DNA from: UBA668 sp041394605
GTDB lineage: Bacteria > Actinomycetota > Acidimicrobiia > Acidimicrobiales > Ilumatobacteraceae
Direction of reading: 5' to 3'
DNA: 64,000 nt
NCBI GenBank assembly: GCA_041394605.1
Contig: JAWKHX010000011.1
Coordinates: 124,001 to 188,000, forward strand
Part shown: in pieces, positions 26,596 to 34,796 of the stretch
How the letters are laid out: the number at the start of each line of letters is the position of its first letter
Position numbering within the stretch: position 1 is the stretch's first letter
Notes under the pieces: model-generated
Databases searched by the model: none
Seen by the model: the letters and a program-made list of their open reading frames with translations, nothing else
Told to the model about the DNA's origin: nothing
Made by a program: the position numbers and the translations under genes

Positions 26596-27628
26596 TCAGC
26601 CGCCGGAGATGTCGGCGACCTTCTGCTTCCCGGCGCCGAGGAAGGGCATCATGCCGCGCAGGCGGGCACCCACTTCCTCGATCTGGTGGGCCTTGCCGGC
26701 CTCCTGCAGGGCCTTCATGTTGGCCCGGTTGTTCTCCCGGCTCTCGTTGATCCACTCCTTGGCGAACTTGACCGGACTGGATCTCCTTCAGGATCTTCTT
26801 CATCTCCGTCTTCGTGCGGGGCGTCACCACGCGGGGGCCGCGGGTGAGGTCGCCGTACTCGGCGGTGTCGGAGATGGAGTAGCGCATGCCGGCGATCCCC
26901 TCCTCGTACATGAGGTCGACGATCAGCTTCACCTCGTGGAGGCACTCGAAGTAGGCCATCTCCGGCTGGTAGCCGGCCTCCACCAGCGTCTCGAAGCCGG
27001 CCTGCACCAGGCTGGTGACGCCGCCGCACAGCACGGCCTGCTCGCCGAACAGGTCGGTCTCGGTCTCCTCCGCGAACGTGGTCTCGATGACGCCGGCACG
27101 GGCGCCACCGATGGCCGCCGCGTAGGACAGGGCCAGCGCCTTGGCGCCGCCGGTGGCGTCCTGGTGCACGGCGATGAGCGCCGGCACGCCGCCGCCCTCG
27201 GTGTAGGTGCGGCGCACGAGGTGGCCCGGGCCCTTGGGGGCGATCATGATGACGTCCACCGTCTTCGGCGGGCGGATCTGCTTGAAGCGGATGTTGAAGC
27301 CGTGGGCGAACGCCAGGGCCTTGCCCTTGCGCATGAACGGCTTGATGAACTCCTCGTACGTCGCCTTCTGCTCCGTGTCGGGCATGGTCATCATGATGAC
27401 GTTGGCCCACTTGGCGGCGGCGCCGATGTCCATCACCTTCAGGCCGGCGGCCTCGGCCTTGGCAGCGGACTTGGAGCCCTCGCGCAGGCCGACGACGACA
27501 TCCACGCCGGACTCCTTGAGGTTCAGCGCGTGGGCGTGGCCCTGGGAGCCGTAGCCGATGATGGCCACCTTGCGGCCACGAATGATCGACGGATCCGTGT
27601 CCGCCTCGTAGTACATCTGTGCGGCCAT
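26596..27628 (-). CDS. ilvC: Ketol-acid reductoisomerase (apparent 1-bp frameshift near C-terminus)
   Basis: NADPH-dependent enzyme of valine and isoleucine synthesis that isomerises and reduces acetolactate or acetohydroxybutyrate. N-terminal Rossmann motif VAIIGYGSQGHAHALNLKESG, then IMIAPKGPGHLVRRTY and the metal-binding ETFAEETETDLFGEQAVLCGG-type region. One extra base near 26771-26774 (after LKEIQSG) shifts the frame. Past it the normal end resumes (FAKEWINESRENN, then a C-terminus ending ISGG). Corrected length is 343 residues, the class I norm. ATG 27628 has GGAAGG about nine bases upstream; the earlier TTG at 27637 has none. Confidence 0.93.
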
Positions 27629-27679
27629 GACAGCCAACCTTCCTTGTGTTTCGTTCAGATCGGGACGGGATTCGACGGG

Positions 27680-28204
27680 TTACTTGGCGACGGCGCGCAG
27701 ACGCGCCTGGCGATCGAGCTTGGGCAGCGCCACCCGGCCGGTGCGCTGAAGCTCCACGATGCCATAACCGGACAGCAATTCCTCAAAATCGTCCAGCTTG
27801 TCGGGGTGCCCTTCGAGGGACACGGTGATGGCTTCCACGCCCACGGCGAGGATCTTGCCCTCGAAGATGTTGGTCAGCTCCACCACCTGGCCGCGCTGCT
27901 CGGGCGTGGCCCGCACGGTGGCGAGGAGCAGCTCGCGCTCCACGCTGCGGCGCGGGTCCAGCTCGCTGATCTTCACCACCTCGATCAGCTTGAACAGCTG
28001 CTTGACGATCTGCTCGAGCGGGGCGGACTCCACGTCCACCACGATGGTGATCCGGCTGAAGCCCTCGTCCTCCGCCGGTGCGACCGCGAGGCTGAAGATG
28101 TTGAATCCGCGCCGGGCGAACAGGCCGGCCACCCGGGCGAGCACGCCGGGCCGGTTCTGGACGAGGACGGACAGGATGTGGTGGTTGGTGGCGGGGGCGC
28201 TCAT
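27680..28204 (-). CDS. ilvN: Acetolactate synthase small (regulatory) subunit
   Basis: 174 residues with an N-terminal ACT domain, HHILSVLVQNRPGVLARVAGLFARRGFNI, and the family's second half ending GIVELQRTGRVALPKL. It binds valine and confers feedback inhibition on the catalytic subunit. Its ATG overlaps the ilvB stop (ATGA). Followed 51 bases later by ilvC. Confidence 0.95.
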   Translation of the reverse strand: MSAPATNHHILSVLVQNRPGVLARVAGLFARRGFNIFSLAVAPAEDEGFSRITIVVDVESAPLEQIVKQLFKLIEVVKISELDPRRSVERELLLATVRATPEQRGQVVELTNIFEGKILAVGVEAITVSLEGHPDKLDDFEELLSGYGIVELQRTGRVALPKLDRQARLRAVAK

Positions 28205-29949
28205 CGCAGGTGATCCAGGTTGCAGGCCTGCCAGGTGGGCAGGATCATGTCGTCGTTGCTGACACCGGCGGGCACCATCGGGAAGACCTTCTCGCTGGCG
28301 TCCACTCGGAAGTCGATGACGACCGGGCGGTCGTCGATGCTGTTGGCCTTGTCGATGGCCGGCTGCACTTCCTCCGGGCTGTCCACGCGGATGCCCACGC
28401 ACCCCATGGCCTCGGCCCACATGACGAAGTTGGGCACCTCGGGCGAGAGGTACACCTCGCTGTAGCGCTCGTCGTAGAACATCTCCTGCCACTGGCGGAC
28501 CATGCCGAGGTAGCTGTTGTTGAGGATCGCCACCTTGATGGGGATGCGCTCCACCGCGGCGGTGACCAGCTCCTGGGCGGTCATCTGGAAGCAGCCGTCG
28601 CCGTCGATGGCCCACACGGTGCGGTCCGGGCGGCCGACCTTGGCGCCGATGGCGGCCGGGATGCTGAAGCCCATCGTGCCCAGGCCACCGGAGTTCACCC
28701 AGGTGTACGGCTCGGTGAACTTCCAGTACTGGCTGCTCCACATCTGGTGCTGGCCCACGCCACTGACGAGGATGGTGCCCTCGGGGGCGGAGTCGCGCAG
28801 CTGCTCCAGGCAGAACTGGGGCTTCAGCGCCTCGCCGGGCAGGCTCTGCTCGTAGCTCAGCGGGAACTGCTCGCGCCAGCCGCTGACCCGGCTCTTCCAC
28901 GCACCCGTGTCGGCCTGCTCGGTGCCGGCGGCCTTCAGGTCGCGGATGGCCTTGATGATCTCCTCGATCACCAGGCGGGCGTCGCCGACGATCGGCACGT
29001 CCGGCTTGCGCACCTTGCCCTGCTCGGCCGGGTCGATGTCCACGTGGATGACCTTGGCCTCCGGGGCGAACGAGCTGACCTTGCCGGTGATGCGGTCGTC
29101 GAAGCGGGCACCGAGGGTGATCAGCAGGTCGGCCTTCTGCATCGAGTTGATGGCCGTGGCGTTGCCGTGCATGCCCGGCATGCCGAGGCACAGCGGGTGG
29201 TCGTCGGGGAAGGCGCCGCGGGCCATCAGCGTGGTGACCACGTGGATGTCCAGCAGCTCGGCCAGCTCGCGCAGGGCGTCGGCCGCACGGGCCTTGAGGA
29301 TGCCGCCACCGGCGTAGATGATCGGGCGCTCGGACGCCAGGATCATCTTCGCGGCCTCCTTGATCATCCGCGGGTGGCCCTTCATCGTCGGCCGGTAGCC
29401 GGGCAGGCTGGCGGCCACTTCCTCGTCGGTCGGCCAGTACCAGTCCATCGTGTTGATCAGGCAGTCCTTGGGGACGTCGATCAGGGTGGGGCCGGGGCGG
29501 CCGGTGGTGGCGATGTGGAACGCCTGGCGGACGGCCATCGGGATGTCCTGCGCCGTCATCACCAGCTCGTTGTGCTTGGTGGTGCTGCGGGTGATGCCGA
29601 CCGTGTCGCACTCCTGGAAGGCGTCGCTGCCGATGGCGCCGGTGGCCACCTGGCCGGTGATGACCACCAGCGGGACGGAGTCCATGTAGGCGTCCATCAG
29701 CGGGGTGACCATGTTGGTGGCCGCCGGGCCGGAGGTGACCATGGCGACACCGGGGCGACCGGTGACGTGGGCGTAACCCTCGGCCATGTGGCCGGCACCC
29801 TGCTCGTGGCGGACCAGCACGTGGCGGATCGGCGAGTCCAGCAGCGGGTCGTACGCCGGGAGGATGCACCCGCCGGGGAGGCCGAACACGACCTCCACCG
29901 CTTCCATCTCCAGTGACTTGATGAGGGCTTGGGCCCCGGTGAGTTTCAT
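28201..29949 (-). CDS. ilvB: Acetolactate synthase large (catalytic) subunit
   Basis: 582 residues of a ThDP-dependent enzyme that condenses pyruvate with pyruvate or 2-oxobutyrate. Seen are VFGLPGGCILPAYDPLLD, the catalytic Glu segment VRHEQGAGHMAEGYA and the ThDP-binding motif GDGCFQMTAQELVTA ending in NNSYLG. It lacks inteins or truncation. ATG 29949 has AGGAGC upstream. The leader contains a Val/Leu/Ile-rich peptide gene and an intrinsic terminator, so the operon is attenuated by branched-chain aminoacyl-tRNA supply. Confidence 0.96.
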   Translation of the reverse strand: MKLTGAQALIKSLEMEAVEVVFGLPGGCILPAYDPLLDSPIRHVLVRHEQGAGHMAEGYAHVTGRPGVAMVTSGPAATNMVTPLMDAYMDSVPLVVITGQVATGAIGSDAFQECDTVGITRSTTKHNELVMTAQDIPMAVRQAFHIATTGRPGPTLIDVPKDCLINTMDWYWPTDEEVAASLPGYRPTMKGHPRMIKEAAKMILASERPIIYAGGGILKARAADALRELAELLDIHVVTTLMARGAFPDDHPLCLGMPGMHGNATAINSMQKADLLITLGARFDDRITGKVSSFAPEAKVIHVDIDPAEQGKVRKPDVPIVGDARLVIEEIIKAIRDLKAAGTEQADTGAWKSRVSGWREQFPLSYEQSLPGEALKPQFCLEQLRDSAPEGTILVSGVGQHQMWSSQYWKFTEPYTWVNSGGLGTMGFSIPAAIGAKVGRPDRTVWAIDGDGCFQMTAQELVTAAVERIPIKVAILNNSYLGMVRQWQEMFYDERYSEVYLSPEVPNFVMWAEAMGCVGIRVDSPEEVQPAIDKANSIDDRPVVIDFRVDASEKVFPMVPAGVSNDDMILPTWQACNLDHLR

Positions 29950-29998
29950 GGTGGGTGCTCCTGGGTGTGTGGGGGAAGTCTGGCCGGAAAAACGAAGA

Positions 29999-30018
29999 AG
30001 CCTCCCGACAGGGAGGCT
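29999..30018 (-). terminator. Attenuator terminator of the ilvBNC operon
   Basis: On the minus strand AGCCTCCC pairs with GGGAGGCT over a 4-nt loop and is followed by TCTTCGTTTTTCC, a genuine T-rich tail. It stands 49 bases before the ilvB ATG and after the leader-peptide stop, so it should stop transcription when the peptide is translated smoothly. Confidence 0.88.
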
Positions 30019-30019
30019 G

Positions 30020-30050
30020 GACGCACGCGAAGTATGTGGAGGCGTGCGTC
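30020..30050 (-). promoter_or_regulatory. Attenuator pause / alternative hairpin
   Basis: GACGCACGC and GCGTGCGTC form a perfect 9-bp stem around a 13-nt loop, beginning at the leader-peptide stop codon. It contains GCCTCC (30043-30038), identical to part of the terminator's 5' arm, so it could compete for the terminator's 3' arm when a ribosome stalls. The exact switching scheme is inferred. Confidence 0.7.
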
Positions 30051-30094
30051 TACACGATGAGTACTACGAGCTCGGAGGCGGGGTGGGCACGCAT
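30050..30094 (-). CDS. ilv leader peptide (MRAHPASELVVLIV)
   Basis: A 14-residue reading frame, ATG to TAG, in the ilvB leader. Six of the last seven residues are branched-chain: L-V-V-L-I-V. This is the signature of a leader peptide sensing charged tRNA-Leu, -Val and -Ile. Rare codons are used for two of the valines (GTA GTA) in this GC-rich genome, which would sharpen stalling. The stop overlaps the first arm of the alternative hairpin. It has no Shine-Dalgarno sequence but stands eight bases after CAGACT, so it is probably translated leaderless. Confidence 0.88.
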   Translation of the reverse strand: MRAHPASELVVLIV

Positions 30095-30102
30095 CGCTGA
30101 GC

Positions 30103-30132
30103 AGTCTGTCACCGGCGAGGGTCGTTTCGCAA
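30103..30132 (-). promoter_or_regulatory. Promoter of the ilvBNC operon
   Basis: TTGCGA (30132-30127) and CAGACT (30108-30103) are separated by 18 bases, with the leader ATG eight bases after the -10. The match to sigma-70-type elements is moderate, but position relative to the leader peptide is right. It overlaps the last codons of the upstream small membrane protein gene. Confidence 0.6.
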
Positions 30133-30585
30133 CTCGACCAGCGGCGGATTCGGGCCGAGGTCGCCATCGCTCGCTGAGGGCTGCTCGTCCCGCATGTGGC
30201 GACCCACGACGATCAAGACGACCAGACCGAGAGCGGCGAGTCGTGCGAGTACTGAGAGGGCCTGCATCGATGCGTCCGTCCCGCCGGACCAGATCCGGAA
30301 GGGCGGATCGGCGACCAGTGCGAGCACCGCTGCCGCGGCAAGAAGGGCGGGCGACCGCCGGAAGTAGTTGTTCACGAAGGCAACCGGCAACGAGATGCAG
30401 CCCACCACGAAGGCAACCGTTCGACGGGTCCATCCGACGAGCGAATCGACGTTGGACCAGACGAGCCCAGCAGAGAGCCCCACGATCGGTAGCCGATCGA
30501 GGTGTGACCCGGAAGTGGGAACCATCAGGATGGCTGCCACCATTCCGACGGCGTATACACCGGAAGGAAGTCGCTCTCGATTCAC
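30109..30585 (-). CDS. Small membrane protein of unknown function (four hydrophobic segments)
   Basis: 158 residues; I do not recognise a family. Hydrophobic stretches are visible at GVYAVGMVAAILMVPTSG, LPIVGLSAGLVW, TVAFVVGCISLPVAFV and ALLAAAAVLALV, with a further one at LAALGLVVLIVVG. The C-terminus is soluble and polar. GTG 30585 is favoured by AGGGAG six to seven bases upstream. It follows a 63-residue membrane protein on the same strand. The base composition here is lower in GC than in the flanking metabolic genes. Confidence 0.55.
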   Translation of the reverse strand: MNRERLPSGVYAVGMVAAILMVPTSGSHLDRLPIVGLSAGLVWSNVDSLVGWTRRTVAFVVGCISLPVAFVNNYFRRSPALLAAAAVLALVADPPFRIWSGGTDASMQALSVLARLAALGLVVLIVVGRHMRDEQPSASDGDLGPNPPLVELRNDPRR

Positions 30586-30659
30586 TGAATCTCCCTGGGA
30601 TGGTTGGCGGCTCCTGACCTTGGAAACGAGGAAGGAGTCATGCCAAACGAGAACTCCAT

Positions 30660-30851
30660 TCACGAGGAACTGCGACCCTCTGAAGAGTTCAACACCTTCA
30701 ATCCCGCAAATGACATAAGTGCGCCGACGACAAACGCGATGCCTTCGATCAGTTCTGATTTGATAACAAATGCCGCGAGCAAGAAGGCGACCAATGGACC
30801 AAAGATCAGCGGGATAGCGAGTAGATTCCGCTTCACCACATGCCCCGACAT
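30660..30851 (-). CDS. Small two-span membrane protein, unknown
   Basis: 63 residues with two hydrophobic segments, LLAIPLIFGPLVAFLLAAFVI and GIAFVVGALMSFAGLKVL, joined by a short polar loop. No family recognised. It precedes the 158-residue membrane protein on the same strand with a 74-base gap, so the two may be cotranscribed. Codon use is less GC-biased than the window average. Confidence 0.45.
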   Translation of the reverse strand: MSGHVVKRNLLAIPLIFGPLVAFLLAAFVIKSELIEGIAFVVGALMSFAGLKVLNSSEGRSSS

Positions 30852-30939
30852 ACACCGGAGTTGTCAGTTGCCCTCACCTTCTCGTCCGTCAGTTGACGGG
30901 AAGGCGCCCACGCCCCGGTGTCCTGAACGAGATCCTTTC

Positions 30940-31395
30940 TCACATGCACCGGGACTTGTCGGATCCGAGCATGACTTGAAGAGTGGGATCTGGCTCATAC
31001 ATGGAAACTCCACCTGGCAGGTGCCCGAGGCAGAATTCCGTACCACAGGTGTCACTGGCTGTAACCCGGAAGTCGGCCAGCCGCGACTCCAGTTCAGCGC
31101 TCACTGTCAAAGCGGCCTGACAAAGGTCTGTTGACTGGCTGGCATTTGGGGTCCACTGGATCGACGCTGAGAGCTCATCGCAGTAACTCAATCGATTGTC
31201 CCGAGATGAACATGCCTCGCCCCAGATATTGACGGTTGGATTCACCAACTCCAACGTGGACTTGATCTGTGCGACCGCAGCTTCAATCTCAGGTCGAAGC
31301 TCTTCTGTAGTGGAGTTCGATCCGTTACACGAAGCCGTAACGACTAGGAGCAGCAGCACGGCGACGAGAGGGTGACGTGGGATCCGATGTCTCAT
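30940..31395 (-). CDS. Putative small lipoprotein, unknown
   Basis: 151 residues beginning MRHRIPRHPLVAVLLLLVVTASC, a lipoprotein-type signal with Cys at about residue 23 (the -3 residue is Thr, less usual). The mature part contains six further Cys residues (for example SYCDEL, TDLC, DTCGTEFCLG), suggesting disulfides outside the cell. No family recognised. ATG 31395 starts the signal directly. Like its neighbours it is AT-richer than the window. Confidence 0.5.
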   Translation of the reverse strand: MRHRIPRHPLVAVLLLLVVTASCNGSNSTTEELRPEIEAAVAQIKSTLELVNPTVNIWGEACSSRDNRLSYCDELSASIQWTPNASQSTDLCQAALTVSAELESRLADFRVTASDTCGTEFCLGHLPGGVSMYEPDPTLQVMLGSDKSRCM

Positions 31396-31442
31396 AGATT
31401 CCTTGCTGAATTGCGGTCCAGAGGAACAATCCGGTGTACCGG

Positions 31443-31690
31443 TCAAGTACGAATAATACTGCCGCAGGCGGCGGCGAATCGATTGCTGTTCGCTCCTGCG
31501 GTGTTGATGTTGCTGCTGGTGCAGTTGGGTGCGGCGCCGCCGGTGCCGGTGTTCTGGTAGCAGTACCGCCAGTCGTGGTCAGCGGTGGTGAAGCCGGTGG
31601 TGCCGTATTGGGATTGGACGACCGATCGACACCGCAGCAGCCACCAACTACCGCCACGAACGAGACATATCGCCGACCTCCGAGCCGTGG
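31443..31690 (-). pseudogene. Possible remnant reading frame between lipoprotein and ino1
   Basis: This belongs to a 440-bp stretch without a clear gene. On the minus strand an open frame without a good start codon reads SQYGTTGFTTADHDWRYCYQ and then a Thr/Asn/Ala-rich segment with two Cys up to a TGA at 31445-31443. The amino-acid pattern looks more protein-like than the other frames, resembling a C-terminal piece of a secreted or pilin-like protein. It may be a decayed gene fragment. I cannot name it. Confidence 0.25.
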
Positions 31691-31821
31691 GTGACGCAGC
31701 GTCACCAAGTTGTCCCGCGCAGTAGACACCCGAACAGATCCTCTGTCAATGGGCTCCACCGCACCACTAGGCAGATTGTGAAGCGATGCCGAACAACCTC
31801 CCGCCACTGTGCGACATGCTT

Positions 31822-31827
31822 TATCGT
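31822..31827 (+). promoter_or_regulatory. Putative -10 element of ino1 (leaderless start)
   Basis: TATCGT stands eight bases before the ATG of ino1, leaving no room for a Shine-Dalgarno sequence. Same arrangement as at ilvD, gatC and the AhpD-like gene. Confidence 0.5.
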
Positions 31828-31835
31828 TGGCAGCT

Positions 31836-33167
31836 ATGTCGAGTTCCTCTCCCACTCCCACCATCGCCCCCGCCACCGGCCGCCTCGGCGTGCTGACCGT
31901 CGGCCTCGGCGCCGTGGCCTCCACCCTCATCGCCGGCGTCGAGCTGTCCAAGCGTGGCCAGGGCCAGCCGATCGGCAGCATGACCCAGATGGGCACCATC
32001 CGCCTCGGCAAGCGCACCGACCACCGCAGCCCGCTGGTGAAGGACTTCGTGCCGCTCGCCGCCCTCGACGACATCGTGTGGGGCGCGTGGGACGTGTACC
32101 CGGACGACGCCTACGTCGCCGCCAGCCGCGCCGGCGTGCTGGAGCACGGCCGCCACCTGGAGGCCATCAGCGACGCCCTCCGCGAGGTCCGCCCGATGAC
32201 CGCCGCCTTCGAGAAGAAGTACGCCCGCAACCTGGACGGCGACCACATCAAGCCGACGAGCAGCAAGCGGGCGATGCTGGAAGCCATCCGTGCGGACATC
32301 AACCAGTTCCGCGAGGAGAAGCAGGTCGACCGCGTGGTGATGATCTGGTGCGCCAGCACGGAGATCTTCATCGAGCCCGGCCCGGCCCACATGGACGTGG
32401 AGTCGTTCGAGAAGGCCATCGACGCCAACGACGAGACCGTCAGCCCGGCCCAGCTCTACGCCTACGCCGCCCTGCTGGAGGGCGTGCCGTTCGCCAACGG
32501 CGCCCCCAACCTGGCCGTCGACGCGCCGGTGCTGCGCCAGTTCGCCACCGACCGCAACATCCCCATCAGCGGCAAGGACTTCAAGACCGGCCAGACCCTG
32601 ATGAAGACCGTGCTGGCCCCGATGCTGAAGGCCCGGCAGCTGGGCCTCAGCGGCTGGTACTCCACCAACATCCTCGGCAACCGCGACGGTGAGGTGCTGG
32701 ACGCGCCGGAGAACTTCAAGACCAAGGAAGAGTCGAAGCTGGGCGTGCTGGAGCACATCCTGGAGCCGGGCACCAACCCCGACCTCTACGGCGACGTGTT
32801 CCACAAGGTGCAGATCAACTACTACCCCCCGCGCGGCGACAACAAGGAAGGCTGGGACAACATCGACATCTTCGGGTGGCTCGGCTACCCGATGCAGATC
32901 AAGGTGAACTTCCTGTGCCGCGACAGCATCCTCGCCGCCCCGCTGGCGCTCGACCTGGTGCTGTTCAGCGACCTGGCCCAGCGCGCCGGCCTCGGCGGCA
33001 TCCAGGAGTGGCTGAGCTTCTACTACAAGAGCCCCCAGGTGGCCCCCGGCCTGTACCCGGAGCACGACCTGTTCATCCAGCTGACCAAGCTGAAGAACAC
33101 CCTGCGCTGGATGATGGGCGAGGACCAGATCACCCACCTCGGCCGCGAGTACTACGACGAGGCCTGA
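31836..33167 (+). CDS. ino1: Myo-inositol-1-phosphate synthase
   Basis: 443 residues. NAD-dependent enzyme converting glucose-6-phosphate to inositol-1-phosphate, the entry to phosphatidylinositol and mycothiol-type metabolites. N-terminal Rossmann segment RLGVLTVGLGAVASTLIAGVE, then a core with NGAPNLAVDAPVL, GKDFKTGQTLMKTVLAP, GWYSTNILGNRDGEVL and DNIDIFGWLGYPMQIKVNFL. The length matches the larger bacterial/eukaryote-like form rather than the shorter actinobacterial Ino1. ATG 31836 has no Shine-Dalgarno sequence; TATCGT eight bases upstream implies a leaderless mRNA. Confidence 0.93.
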   Translation: MSSSSPTPTIAPATGRLGVLTVGLGAVASTLIAGVELSKRGQGQPIGSMTQMGTIRLGKRTDHRSPLVKDFVPLAALDDIVWGAWDVYPDDAYVAASRAGVLEHGRHLEAISDALREVRPMTAAFEKKYARNLDGDHIKPTSSKRAMLEAIRADINQFREEKQVDRVVMIWCASTEIFIEPGPAHMDVESFEKAIDANDETVSPAQLYAYAALLEGVPFANGAPNLAVDAPVLRQFATDRNIPISGKDFKTGQTLMKTVLAPMLKARQLGLSGWYSTNILGNRDGEVLDAPENFKTKEESKLGVLEHILEPGTNPDLYGDVFHKVQINYYPPRGDNKEGWDNIDIFGWLGYPMQIKVNFLCRDSILAAPLALDLVLFSDLAQRAGLGGIQEWLSFYYKSPQVAPGLYPEHDLFIQLTKLKNTLRWMMGEDQITHLGREYYDEA

Positions 33168-33191
33168 GCCCCGCCGGCTCCCTCGCTCACG

Positions 33192-33728
33192 TCAGGCACT
33201 GATCACCCGGTCGACGCGTACGTCGTGCGCGTCGACCGGGAGGTCGTCCACCAACTGCTCGGCGAAGCACACGCCCGCGTTCGGCACCCCCGGCAGGGCG
33301 GTGAGGAACCGGTCGTAGTAGCCGGCGCCGTAGCCCAGCCGATCACCCTGCGGGGTGAACGCCAGCCCGGGCACCACCACGAAGTCCACCACCGAGAGGT
33401 CCAGCGCCGGCCCCTGCGGCTCGCGGACCCCGAACCGGCTGACCGCGATCGGCCCCTCGGCGGCACACACCAACATGTCGCGCCCATCCACCCGCGGGAG
33501 CACCAGTTGCTGCCCGGCCGCAGCGAGACGGGCGAACAGCGGGTCGGTGTCCGGCTCGCTGTCCATCCCCCAGAACGCCATCACCGTGCCGGCGGCGGCG
33601 AACTCCGGCACATCGGCGAGCTGCGACCACAACTCCACGCTTCGCAGCAGGCGGTCGTCGACCAGGTCGCGCACCTGGCGCATGCGCGCCCGCAGCAGCG
33701 CCTTCTGCTCGCGGATCGACCCGGCCAT
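33192..33728 (-). CDS. 5-formyltetrahydrofolate cyclo-ligase
   Basis: 178 residues, ATP-dependent conversion of 5-formyl-THF to 5,10-methenyl-THF. The start REQKALLRARMRQVRD is family-typical, and the C-terminal VPGLAFTPQGDRLGYGAGYYDRFL is the diagnostic ATP/folate-binding motif. ATG 33728 is used; the frame extends upstream without a better start. Convergent with ino1, 24 bp between stops. Confidence 0.93.
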   Translation of the reverse strand: MAGSIREQKALLRARMRQVRDLVDDRLLRSVELWSQLADVPEFAAAGTVMAFWGMDSEPDTDPLFARLAAAGQQLVLPRVDGRDMLVCAAEGPIAVSRFGVREPQGPALDLSVVDFVVVPGLAFTPQGDRLGYGAGYYDRFLTALPGVPNAGVCFAEQLVDDLPVDAHDVRVDRVISA

Positions 33729-33776
33729 GCCGCCCAGAATCCCATACGCGTCAACCGCCCCGGCGGCGGGCACGCC

Positions 33777-34796
33777 CTACGGGTGATTGGTGTTGACCGC
33801 AGCCAGCTCGACCGTCGCGAACGTGGCCGGCGGGCTGACCCACGTGTAGTCGGGCATGGCCTCCACGTACCCGTTCACCCACATCGTCACCGAGTAGGTG
33901 ATGCGCGCCTGGATGGTGACCGTGCCGGGGCCCGGCGGGGTCCACATGCAGGCGCCGTTCACGCCCGGCTCGGTCTGCTCGGGAAGGGCGGGCACCGGCG
34001 GGAACGCGGCGGCTGCCATGTCCGCGTCCGCGGGCGCGCCGACGCAGGCGACCACACCGTGGAACGGGGCGGACGGCTTGGTCGGGTCGGGCGTGAACGT
34101 CACCTCGAACTCCATCCGCGCCGGGGTGGTGTGGAGGTAGATGGTCCAGCCGCGGTGGTGGGCGACGCTGGACCGCTGCGGCTGCCACGCCTCGGGCTGG
34201 ATGGCCAGCCACGCCGGGTAGCGGGTGACCAGCCCGCCCCACACGTCCACCACGTCGTTCCGGTACACGGCCGGCTCGATGAGTTGCAGGTTGGTGAGGA
34301 GGTTCCGCGCCGTCGGCCGCGGGTCGAGGAACGGGTCGTTGGCCGTCACCCAGGCCGACCCGAGGAACGCCGCGCCGTGGGGCACCTCGCAGAACCGGCC
34401 GAACAGGCGGCGGGCCTGGCCGAGCGTGCCGAGGGTGGTGGTGATCGGCCCGGTCGGCCCCGGCGCCTCCGTGGTCGGCAGCCCGTCGAACTCCACCCAC
34501 AGGTAGCGGGTGCTGGTGACCGTCTGGCCGGCGACGAACGGTGTCCCGTCCAGCGTCGCCCCCGTCGCCGTGGCCACGAAGCTGCACGGCGACGCCGGCT
34601 GCAACTTGAACTGCGACCCGCCCGGAATGTTGGTGGTCGACCGCATCCCGCCCGTCTCGTTGTAGTACGCCACCGTGTTCGAATTCGCCGACACATAGAT
34701 CGGCTGCCCAGGATCGACGTTCCCGAAGTCAGCCTTTGCGACCGGAACGAGGACGAGCTGCAAGACAGCAATCGTGGCGCCTAGCCAGCGGAGCAT
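33777..34796 (-). CDS. Exported protein of unknown function
   Basis: 339 residues with a Sec signal peptide (MLRWLGATIAVLQLVLVPVAKA, cleavage after AKA). The mature domain contains FGNVDPGQPIYVSANSNTV near the start and a C-terminal section ITYSVTMWVNGYVEAMPDYTW. I recall similar endings in actinobacterial secreted proteins of unknown function, so this is probably a conserved family, unnamed. Three or four Cys could form disulfides. Its ATG overlaps the end of the upstream lipoprotein gene by 16 bases, so they form an operon. Confidence 0.6.
   Translation of the reverse strand: MLRWLGATIAVLQLVLVPVAKADFGNVDPGQPIYVSANSNTVAYYNETGGMRSTTNIPGGSQFKLQPASPCSFVATATGATLDGTPFVAGQTVTSTRYLWVEFDGLPTTEAPGPTGPITTTLGTLGQARRLFGRFCEVPHGAAFLGSAWVTANDPFLDPRPTARNLLTNLQLIEPAVYRNDVVDVWGGLVTRYPAWLAIQPEAWQPQRSSVAHHRGWTIYLHTTPARMEFEVTFTPDPTKPSAPFHGVVACVGAPADADMAAAAFPPVPALPEQTEPGVNGACMWTPPGPGTVTIQARITYSVTMWVNGYVEAMPDYTWVSPPATFATVELAAVNTNHP

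Noticed and set aside
31443..31690. Calling a real secreted-protein gene here
   Set aside because: There is no usable start codon or ribosome site and the upstream half of the frame does not look coding; listed only as a possible remnant.
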